From contig JAILHK010000010.1 of NCBI GenBank assembly GCA_024695815.1, forward strand, positions 1-64,000: DNA of 64,000 nt. Direction: 5' to 3'. Below the pieces are notes generated by a model that saw only the letters and a list, made by a program, of their open reading frames with translations, was not told the origin of the DNA and made no database searches. This DNA is from Prevotella sp. GTDB lineage: Bacteria; Bacteroidota; Bacteroidia; Bacteroidales; Bacteroidaceae. Position 1 is the first letter of the stretch, and each line of letters starts with the position of its first letter. This document shows, piece by piece, positions 1 through 6,352 of this stretch. A program made the position numbers and the translations under genes.

Positions 1-2361
1 ACGCTGTGTCCAACCGTTAGCAGAAACACCAGCAACCATTGGATCGCCCTGTGCGAATGTAGAAGTCTTATACATATCGTTAGAAAGCTTATCTACAACA
101 TTCTTGTTGTGTGAGAGGTTGAGAGTTGTAGTCCAAGTAAAGTCCTTAGTCTGAACAGGAACAGCGTTGATAGTGAACTCAATACCAGTGTTTGTAATCT
201 CACCTACGTTAGCAGCAATAGAGTTGAATGGGTAGATGTATGAAGATACTGGATAATCCCAAATAAGATCCTTTGTTTTCTTGTTGTAGAACTCGATACT
301 TCCGTTGATACGACCCTTGAGGAATGCGTAGTCAAGACCGATGTTCAGCATACCTGTTGACTCCCACTTAAGATCAGGGTTGGCCAGCTTTGTAGCGCTA
401 AGCATTACATAACCATCCTTAACATCGCCTGTTGAACCGTATGTAGGAACAGCTGTATAAGCACCGAAGCCCATTGCGTTACCAGAGACACCATAACCAG
501 CACGAAGCTTCAAGTTAGAGAAGATTTTCTGATTCTTCATGAATTCTTCCTCTGTGATGTTCCATGCCAAAGAGAATGATGGGAATGTACCCCAACGGTG
601 GCCATCACCGAATACTGAAGAACCGTCGCGACGTATAGTTGCCTGAGCCATATACTTACCATTGTAAGAATAAGCTACACGACCATAGAATGAAATGTTG
701 CGAATAGTCTCGATAGTACCAGACTCAACCCACTTCATGCCATTCTTCATTTCACCTGCATAAGTAAGGTTGTTCCAACCGATGGTATCATCGAAGAAGT
801 TGTTAACGCGAAGGCCGAAACCGTCATTGTTTACCTTTTCTTCCCATGAGTAACCAGCCATAAGACTAAGCTTGTGAACATCATTGAATGTCTTATCGAA
901 GTTGCCGTATGTTTCGAAAGTTGATTCGTGACCAAAGTATGTGCTACGATGTGCTACACCATTGAAATCAGGACTTGTAGTACCTGTCTTTTCGATGATC
1001 TGGGAGTTGTGTGAATCGTAGGCGCTATATGTACGCTGGTGTGTATTATAAGAGTAGTTTACATTCCATGTGAAGCCCTCACAAATGTTTGCTGTAGCCT
1101 TAGCGATGAACTGCAAACGCTTCCACTCTGTCTGTGACTTGTTCTCGTTGATGAGTGAGAGTGGGTTGTAGTTGCTTGAACCATCACCCTTTGTCCAGTT
1201 GCCATCAGCATCTCTTATAGGGAGTGTTGGGTTGAAGTAGTTCATAGCATCAAGAACTGAACGACCTTCGTCACCCATTGGAACACCAACAAACTTACCT
1301 GTCATACCGTTGACAGCTACAGAAAGGTCAAGACGATCCTTGAGAACCTTTGTAGAAAGGAGCGAACGGAGGTTAGCGCGCTGGTTCTCAGAACCCACAA
1401 TAACACCCTGACGGTCAGCATAGTTGATAGAAGCCATGTATTTGGTCTTGCCAGTACCACCATTGATACCTACGTTATGGTTGTGGCTGACACCAGTACG
1501 GAGCACTTCATCCTGCCAATCTGTATTGCCATTGCCATCGTACATGTAGTTGATGTTGTTCTTCGTTACATAGTTACGGATATCATTAGCAGAAGCCATG
1601 TCGAGCGTGTTGAGAACATTGTCGAAAGCCACATAACCGTTATAACTTACATTGGTGCGATCGCTTTTGCTACCGCTCTTAGTAGTGATGATGATCACAC
1701 CATTGGCAGCCTTAGAACCGTAGATGGCAGTTGCTGTAGCATCACGGAGCACGTCGATACTCTCAATATCATCGGGAGCCACCATCGAGATGTCCACACC
1801 GGGAATACCATCGATTACATAGTAAGGAGACATCGCACCGCTACGCAGTGAAGAAGCACCACGCAGGGTGATTGAAGGTGCACCGTTGGGGTCACCGTTT
1901 GAGGTCACGGTCAGACCAGCCACCTTACCCTGCAGCATCTGTGCGGGATCGGTAAACACACCCTGGTTCAGGTCCTTAGCCTGCACGGTGGTGATAGACG
2001 AGGTCACGTCTTTGCGGCGCATGGTGCCATAACCTACTACTACCACTTCGTTGAGCAGCTTGTTGTCTTCTTCCAGTTTAACAGTCATGCCGTTGCGTGC
2101 TGCCACCGTCTTCTTGGTATAACCGATATAGGTTATGTCCAAGCGCGCGCCCTGTTTCACAGAGATCGCAAACTTACCATCAGCGTCGGTCACCGTACCA
2201 TTGGTAGTACCTGTTTCCACAACGCTTACGCCGATAAGAGGTTCACCCTTACCGTCCTGTACAGTACCGGTGATGCGCTGCTGTGCCCAGGCCATGGTGC
2301 TGACCATCATAAGCAAAGCAAGCATCAGCACTCGGCTGAATGTTTTTTGTACGTTTTGCAT
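1..2361 (-). CDS. SusC-family TonB-dependent outer membrane receptor, C-terminus cut off
   Basis: Reading leftward from an ATG at 2361, the frame stays open to the window edge (787 codons), so the C-terminus lies outside. The protein starts with a signal peptide (MQNVQKTFSRVLMLALLMM... AWAQ). A carboxypeptidase-regulatory-like domain follows (ITGTVQDGKGEPLIGVSV), then the SusC plug with VVVGYGTMRRKDVTSSI, LQGKVAGLTV, LRGASS and GVIIITTKSG, then many beta-barrel strands. SusC proteins import oligosaccharides across the outer membrane using TonB and pair with a SusD lipoprotein, which should lie just to the left of the window. The GH28 gene ends 33 bases upstream on the same strand, which suggests one transcript and a pectic substrate. 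Family assignment is secure; the substrate is inferred from the neighbours. Confidence 0.93.
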   Translation of the reverse strand, partial: MQNVQKTFSRVLMLALLMMVSTMAWAQQRITGTVQDGKGEPLIGVSVVETGTTNGTVTDADGKFAISVKQGARLDITYIGYTKKTVAARNGMTVKLEEDNKLLNEVVVVGYGTMRRKDVTSSITTVQAKDLNQGVFTDPAQMLQGKVAGLTVTSNGDPNGAPSITLRGASSLRSGAMSPYYVIDGIPGVDISMVAPDDIESIDVLRDATATAIYGSKAANGVIIITTKSGSKSDRTNVSYNGYVAFDNVLNTLDMASANDIRNYVTKNNINYMYDGNGNTDWQDEVLRTGVSHNHNVGINGGTGKTKYMASINYADRQGVIVGSENQRANLRSLLSTKVLKDRLDLSVAVNGMTGKFVGVPMGDEGRSVLDAMNYFNPTLPIRDADGNWTKGDGSSNYNPLSLINENKSQTEWKRLQFIAKATANICEGFTWNVNYSYNTHQRTYSAYDSHNSQIIEKTGTTSPDFNGVAHRSTYFGHESTFETYGNFDKTFNDVHKLSLMAGYSWEEKVNNDGFGLRVNNFFDDTIGWNNLTYAGEMKNGMKWVESGTIETIRNISFYGRVAYSYNGKYMAQATIRRDGSSVFGDGHRWGTFPSFSLAWNITEEEFMKNQKIFSNLKLRAGYGVSGNAMGFGAYTAVPTYGSTGDVKDGYVMLSATKLANPDLKWESTGMLNIGLDYAFLKGRINGSIEFYNKKTKDLIWDYPVSSYIYPFNSIAANVGEITNTGIEFTINAVPVQTKDFTWTTTLNLSHNKNVVDKLSNDMYKTSTFAQGDPMVAGVSANGWTQR

Positions 2362-2394
2362 AAAGTTAGTTTTTTAGGGTTAGTGATAAAAAAA

Positions 2395-3714
2395 TTATTT
2401 GTTGATAAAAGCGTTTTCTGTCATCACGGGGCAGTCGGTGGCCCACAGCTGCTCATCTACAGCGAGGAAGCCTTCGCCCTTGCAGGGGCGCTTGTCTATT
2501 GACAGTTGGCCGCTGGGCATCGCCCCTTGGCTTTTTTTGATGCGCACGTTGTTGAAGTAGATGTCCTTCACCTTGCCCGCCACGTCGCCACCTACGAAGC
2601 ATACATTGGGGCTGGTGGCAGTGATGTTGCTGAAGCTGATGCGGCTCACCTCGCCACAGCGACCTTCGGTCTGGCCCTTGGGGAAGCGCCAGTTCTGATC
2701 CTTATGGTTGCCGTTGGCGCGCGGATAGCTGGTCACATAGATGGGTTCGGCCTTGCCCCACCACACGTCGCTCCACAACTGCAGGTCCATCTGGATGTTC
2801 GCGAAGGTGACGTCGGTCACGGTGCCCTCGTCGCGGTTCTGGATGCCCAGTCCGCGGTTAGAGCGAGTGATGATGCAGTTGGCAAATGAGACGTTGTAGA
2901 TGGAGTCCATGTTCTCGCTACCTATTTTAATCGCGCACGAGCGCGAGGCCATCACGCAGTTGCTGACCACGATGTCGTGGCATGGCCCGTACTCGGCAAA
3001 CTCCCTACGGTTTTTCAGACAGATGCAGTCGTCGCCACTGGTGATATGACAGTTCGAGATGCGCACATTGCGCGAGTGGTCCAGGTCTATGCCGTCGCCA
3101 TTGCGTATCTTCAGGTTGTTCAGCAGGTTTATGCCGTCGATCACGGCACCGTCGCAACCGATAAGGTGCACCGTCCAGTAGGCACCCTCCTTGATGGTGA
3201 CATCGCGAATGGTCAGGTTTCTGACGTCGGTCAGCGTCAGCACATGCGGACGCGGGTCAAACGAAGGGTCAGCCAGCGGCTTCAACTCATAGCTGTCGGC
3301 CAGCTCGGCACCCATAAACCTGATGCCGTTGCCATGAATGGTGCCCTTGCCGCAGATGCTGATATTCTCAGCATGTTCGGCCCAGAGCCACAGCATGCCC
3401 TCGCCCCGGTTCTCGCCAAAGGCACTCAGGTGATAGATAGATTCATCGGGATTGGCTATCAGCATGGCCGTAGCCTCAAGGTATAGTTCCACATTCGACT
3501 TCAGTTGCACAGGACCGGTCATAAACGTATGTCCGCGGCGCAGCAACACGCGTCCGCCACCATCGGCAGCGCATCGGTCTATGGTTTTCTGTAGTGCGAC
3601 AGCATCGTCTGTCTGCCCATCGCCCTTTGCCCCAAAGCGCAGAGGGTCGTATGTTTCTTGTGCATGTATGGCAAACGCCATAAATAGCAGAAGTAGTACG
3701 GTAGGTGTTCTCAT
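2395..3714 (-). CDS. GH28 family polygalacturonase-like glycoside hydrolase
   Basis: A right-handed parallel beta-helix enzyme of family GH28, which hydrolyses alpha-linked galacturonic acid in pectin. The start at 3714 gives a clean signal peptide (MRTPTVLLLLFMAFAIHAQ). The frame is open to an ATG at 3768, but that codon lies on the promoter -7 box (3766-3773), so it cannot be the start. The beginning of the mature protein, YDPLRFGAKGDGQTDDAVALQ, is the usual GH28 opening. The catalytic aspartates sit in NGDGIDLD (about residue 205) and SGDDCICLK (about 222), and the CAIKIGSE segment matches the R/K-containing GH28 block. It is probably secreted to the periplasm or cell surface. The SusC gene follows 33 bases downstream and DUF2264 is divergent, consistent with pectin use. 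Whether it acts on homogalacturonan or rhamnogalacturonan cannot be told. Confidence 0.9.
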   Translation of the reverse strand: MRTPTVLLLLFMAFAIHAQETYDPLRFGAKGDGQTDDAVALQKTIDRCAADGGGRVLLRRGHTFMTGPVQLKSNVELYLEATAMLIANPDESIYHLSAFGENRGEGMLWLWAEHAENISICGKGTIHGNGIRFMGAELADSYELKPLADPSFDPRPHVLTLTDVRNLTIRDVTIKEGAYWTVHLIGCDGAVIDGINLLNNLKIRNGDGIDLDHSRNVRISNCHITSGDDCICLKNRREFAEYGPCHDIVVSNCVMASRSCAIKIGSENMDSIYNVSFANCIITRSNRGLGIQNRDEGTVTDVTFANIQMDLQLWSDVWWGKAEPIYVTSYPRANGNHKDQNWRFPKGQTEGRCGEVSRISFSNITATSPNVCFVGGDVAGKVKDIYFNNVRIKKSQGAMPSGQLSIDKRPCKGEGFLAVDEQLWATDCPVMTENAFINK

Positions 3715-3765
3715 AAATACCATCTTTAAGATGGAGTAATAGTTGATGTAGTTTTTAGTTTGGGG

Positions 3766-3796
3766 CAAAGATACACTTTTTATTTAAAATGACAAA
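3766..3796 (-). promoter_or_regulatory. Bacteroidetes-type promoter for GH28-SusC
   Basis: On the minus strand TATCTTTG (3766-3773) matches the TAnnTTTG -7 box, and TTTG (3793-3796) lies 19 bases upstream as the -33 box. It fixes the GH28 start at 3714 rather than 3768. Confidence 0.7.
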
Positions 3797-3826
3797 ACAA
3801 TTGCAACTTTTTTCGATTTTTTTTCG

Positions 3827-3834
3827 TACCTTTG
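3827..3834 (+). promoter_or_regulatory. -7 promoter box for the DUF2264 gene
   Basis: TACCTTTG matches TAnnTTTG, 30 bases ahead of the ATG at 3865. No perfect TTTG was seen at -33; TTGC at 3801 is the nearest candidate. It lies back to back with the GH28 promoter. Confidence 0.55.
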
Positions 3835-3864
3835 TCGCAATAAAGACTAAAACTATCAAATAAA

Positions 3865-5130
3865 ATGAGAAAAATATTCATCCTGTTAGCAGCCGTCATG
3901 CTGGTCATACCTATGGCGGCACGCGAGAAAAAGAGGCTTCCCATCAGCGACCGCGAGTACTGGTGTCTTCAGGCCCAGAGAATGGCAGAGCCCGTGCTGA
4001 AGAATATGGCCGTAGGCCAATTGCAGAAGAACATGCAGACGGAGTTCTCGCCATCGTTCGACAACCGCAACCGAAAGGTGGTGTATATGGAGACCTTTGG
4101 CCGTCTGATGGCTGGCATCGCCCCGTGGCTGGCACTGCCCGACGACAGCACTCGCGAGAGTCGACAGCGCCAGCAGTTGCGCAAGTGGGCGCTGGCTTCG
4201 TATAAAAACAGCGTGGACCCCAAGTCGCCCGACTATCTGTGTTGGGGCGTGTCGGGCCAGAACCTGGTGGATGCTGCCTATATTGCCGAGTCGTTCATCC
4301 GTGCCTACGATGCGCTGTGGGTGCCACTGGACAAGGTGACCAAAGACCGCTATATCAACGAGTTCAAGAAGTTGCGCAAGATAGAACCGCCCTACACCAA
4401 CTGGTTTTTGTTCTCTAGCATCATCGAGAGTTTCATTGCCAAGGCTGCCGGACTCAGTGAGTACGACGACTACCGCGTCATGACCACCATCCGCAAGGTG
4501 GAGGAATGGTATGTAGGCGACGGCTGGTATGCCGATGGCCCCGTGTTTGCATTCGACTATTACTCCAGCTACGTGTTCCATGCCATGTACCTGGAAACGC
4601 TGCAGAACATGATTGATGCCAAGGCCAACACGCGTCTGGAGTATCAGAAATACTACGACCGTGCCTTGAAACGTGCCCAAAAGTTCAGCATCATCCTGGA
4701 ACGTTTCATCTCGCCCGAGGGCACCTTCCCCGTGATTGGCCGCTCTACGCCCTACCGCATGGCAGCCATGCAGCCGCTGGCACTGATGGCGTGGTATCAG
4801 ACGCTGCCCAAGGAGCTCAGCAACGGACAGGTGCGTGCTGCCCTGACCAAGGTGATGCACCGCATGTACGACCAACAAGACAACTACAACAAGGGGGGCT
4901 TCCTCACCATCGGCTTCTGCGGTCATCAGCCCGAGACGGCCGACTGGTACACCAACAACGGCTCGCTCTACATGACATCGCTCTCGCTGATGCCACTCGG
5001 TCTGCCTGCCGACCACGACTTCTGGACTGCTCCTGCCGAGCCCTGGACACAGGTGAAGGCCTGGAATGGTGAAGCTTTCCCCAAAGACCACCGCTGGGCT
5101 GACGACATCACCACCAAAGACCGCTGGTAG
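3865..5130 (+). CDS. DUF2264 domain-containing secreted protein
   Basis: A 421-residue protein with a signal peptide (MRKIFILLAAVMLVIPMAA) and a body of alpha-helical hairpins typical of DUF2264 (PF10022), an (alpha/alpha)-barrel family common in polysaccharide utilisation loci. Recognisable segments are YMETFGRLMAGIAPWL (about residue 75), LCWGVSGQNLVDAAY (about 125), YGDGWYADGP-like YVGDGWYADGPVFAFDYYSSYVFH (about 215-238) and PVIGRSTPYR (about 290). The tail QVKAWNGEAFPKDHRW is characteristic of the family. Some relatives are reported as glycoside hydrolases acting on uronic-acid-containing glycans, but the reaction here is not shown. It is divergent from GH28, so a role in pectin breakdown is inferred. 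A near-copy of its last 26 codons ends the GH92 pseudogene at 31525-31605. Confidence 0.85.
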   Translation: MRKIFILLAAVMLVIPMAAREKKRLPISDREYWCLQAQRMAEPVLKNMAVGQLQKNMQTEFSPSFDNRNRKVVYMETFGRLMAGIAPWLALPDDSTRESRQRQQLRKWALASYKNSVDPKSPDYLCWGVSGQNLVDAAYIAESFIRAYDALWVPLDKVTKDRYINEFKKLRKIEPPYTNWFLFSSIIESFIAKAAGLSEYDDYRVMTTIRKVEEWYVGDGWYADGPVFAFDYYSSYVFHAMYLETLQNMIDAKANTRLEYQKYYDRALKRAQKFSIILERFISPEGTFPVIGRSTPYRMAAMQPLALMAWYQTLPKELSNGQVRAALTKVMHRMYDQQDNYNKGGFLTIGFCGHQPETADWYTNNGSLYMTSLSLMPLGLPADHDFWTAPAEPWTQVKAWNGEAFPKDHRWADDITTKDRW

Positions 5131-5148
5131 TTCTTGAATAAAGACCTT

Positions 5149-5185
5149 ATAGCGCCACTATTCCGTGCGAGTAGTGGCGCTTTTC
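5149..5185 (+). terminator. Hairpin after the DUF2264 gene, first part of repeat element A
   Basis: AGCGCCACTA and TAGTGGCGCT (5151-5160 and 5171-5180) form a 10-bp stem with a 10-base loop, followed by TTTTCT. It lies 20 bases after the DUF2264 stop, so it can act as its terminator. The same 66-base segment, without gaps, leads into the second array at 5961-6026, so it is also part of a repeated element. Confidence 0.65.
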
Positions 5186-5191
5186 TGTTGC

Positions 5192-5338
5192 AAAAGTGCC
5201 GCTCTTGCATCGCATCCAGGGGCTGGAGCGGGTCATTCTAGCCCCTGGAGCCGTTCATTCCAGGGGTTAGAACAGTTCATTCCAGGGGCTAGAACAGTTC
5301 ATTCCAGGGGCTAGAATCGCCACAAGAGTGGCACTTTT
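5192..5338. repeat. Array A: five 13-bp cores at exact 22-bp spacing inside an inverted repeat
   Basis: Cores start at 5215, 5237, 5259, 5281 and 5303, exactly 22 bp apart. Each is 13 bp of the form TCnAG-NNN-(C/T)TnGA: TCCAGGGGCTGGA, TCTAGCCCCTGGA, TCCAGGGGTTAGA, then TCCAGGGGCTAGA twice. The 9-bp spacers end in TCAT except the last. Core 2 is the exact reverse complement of cores 4 and 5. The array is enclosed by AAAAGTGCCGCTCTTG (5192-5207) and its inverted copy CAAGAGTGGCACTTTT (5323-5338), with one mismatch. No ORF is supported across it. Function unknown. Confidence 0.85.
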
Positions 5339-5370
5339 ACATGGTCAATGCTTCACCATGGCACAAAAAA

Positions 5371-5401
5371 AGTGCCACTATCACGAGCGAATAGTGGCAC
5401 T
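5371..5401. repeat. Inverted repeat AGTGCCACTAT / ATAGTGGCACT
   Basis: An 11-bp stem (5371-5381 and 5391-5401) with a 9-base loop. It is another copy of the GTGCCACTAT motif that borders arrays A and B, and lies between array A and the 3' end of the small lipoprotein gene. A further hairpin, GAAACTAT (5434-5441) with ATAGTTTC (5453-5460), overlaps that gene's stop codon and may terminate it. Confidence 0.6.
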
Positions 5402-5450
5402 GTTAGTTTTCCAGTTGCTCCCCGTTGGAGAGCGAAACTATTCATTATAT

Positions 5451-5792
5451 CTATAGTTTCTTTTGAATACTAGTTAGTTTTATGTTATATTCTTTTAGAC
5501 CACCAACTTTACCACTATTAGAGGTTGGAGACAACACAAAACCCGAGAATACAACTTCAAGATTATTTTCTTTGTACTGAGATGATATCTTAACTGGATA
5601 ATAGTTAATCATCTCATCAATGGTTCCTTCCGTGTAACAAGATATATACCATTTTTGCAAAGACTCATTATATTTAGTTACTCCAGAAAGATCCGAAACC
5701 AATTCTCCTGTTTCATCTTCATCATTACTACTGCAACTGTAAAATAGGCTTACAGTAAATAGTAAACTTAATACAAATAATAAATGTTTCAT
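5451..5792 (-). CDS. small hypothetical lipoprotein
   Basis: A 113-residue protein of unknown function. The start at 5792 gives a lipoprotein signal: MKHLLFVLSLLFTVSLFYSC, with Cys20 as the likely lipidated residue, followed by an acidic SSNDEDETGE linker. The frame is open to an ATG at 5840, but that lies on the -7 promoter box (5838-5845), which rules it out. The mature part is short and rich in beta-prone residues (KWYISCYTEGTIDEMI; NNLEVVFSGFVLSP), suggesting a single small beta domain. The gene is clearly more AT-rich than its neighbours and sits between two copies of an unusual repeat element, which suggests recent arrival or a mobile cassette. No homolog recognised. Confidence 0.75.
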   Translation of the reverse strand: MKHLLFVLSLLFTVSLFYSCSSNDEDETGELVSDLSGVTKYNESLQKWYISCYTEGTIDEMINYYPVKISSQYKENNLEVVFSGFVLSPTSNSGKVGGLKEYNIKLTSIQKKL

Positions 5793-5837
5793 TGTTTTTT
5801 TGATGTTAAAATGGTTAATATTTATGATTATATGTCG

Positions 5838-5869
5838 CAAAGATATATAATAAGTTTTATTACGCCAAA
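5838..5869 (-). promoter_or_regulatory. promoter of the small lipoprotein gene
   Basis: Minus-strand TATCTTTG (5838-5845) is a full TAnnTTTG match, with TTTG (5866-5869) 20 bases upstream. Transcription would begin near 5830, about 40 bases before the chosen start codon. Confidence 0.65.
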
Positions 5870-5938
5870 GAAATCACAAAAAAACACAAAGAAAACAACG
5901 ATGCAACCATCTGCAAAGTTGAAGAAACTTAGAACACC

Positions 5939-6130
5939 AAAGTGCCACTATAACCGCTCAATAGCGCCGCTATTCAATCCGAATAGTGGCGCTTTTCTTA
6001 GCTTATAGTGCCACTATTGTATCGCATCTAGAGTCTAGATTCAGTCATTCTAGAGTCTAGATCTGATAATTCTAGAGTTTAGATTCACTCATTCTAGAGT
6101 CTAGATTCGCTGATTCTAGAGTCTAGAATG
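5939..6130. repeat. Array B: second repeat element, five 13-bp cores at exact 22-bp spacing
   Basis: The element opens with AGTGCCACTAT (5941-5951) and a strong hairpin with stem sequences near 5961-5972 and 5981-5993 followed by TTTTCT. AGTGCCACTATTG (6007-6019) and ATCGCA come next, then five cores at 6027, 6049, 6071, 6093 and 6115. The cores are TCTAGAGTCTAGA, with the third TCTAGAGTTTAGA, separated by 9-bp spacers. The lead-in from 5961 to 6026 aligns without gaps to 5149-5214 of element A, and the distance to the first core is 66 bases in both. The right-hand inverted repeat of element A is not preserved here. Confidence 0.85.
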
Positions 6131-6352
6131 ATTTTAAAACCTTTAGTATTGCAGAGCCATTCTGCCACAAAAGCTATTAAAAACAGGCGGTTTCATCGGT
6201 CAATACGAGGCATATTATGAGGCGACTGTCGTACTACCAGATTAATATCACGATTTTTAGGTATTGCGCAGCTGGAGAAATCGCAGTAATTTTGCACCGT
6301 CAATTGGGGACAATGGTGAAAAGATTGTAAATTTAATGATTATAAATAAGAA
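6131..6352. other. intergenic stretch upstream of the TonB receptor
   Basis: 222 bases with no supported ORF. It holds a weak hairpin (GCAGA/TCTGC near 6152-6165) and the promoter box at 6287. Nothing else recognised. Confidence 0.5.
6287..6294 (+). promoter_or_regulatory. -7 box for the siderophore-type receptor operon
   Basis: TAATTTTG fits TAnnTTTG. The -33 region has only ATTG (6263-6266) at 20 bases, so this is a weak match. The leader to the start codon is about 55 bases. Confidence 0.5.

Noticed and set aside
2506..2889. Plus-strand frame opposite GH28
   Set aside because: No start context, no domain, fully covered by a well-supported gene on the other strand.
3886..5091. Long antisense open frame opposite the DUF2264 gene
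   Set aside because: It follows the codon positions of the real gene, shows no domain, and the sense frame has a signal peptide and family motifs. Similar antisense frames opposite the TonB receptor (6524-7621) and GH51 (20169-21497) were rejected for the same reason.
5192..6130. CRISPR array
   Set aside because: Cores are only 13 bp with 9-bp spacers, spacers are similar to one another, and there are no cas genes.
5149..6140. Integron attC cassette array
   Set aside because: No integron integrase is adjacent, the xerD at 9.9 kb is the housekeeping type, and the cores do not show attC R and L boxes.
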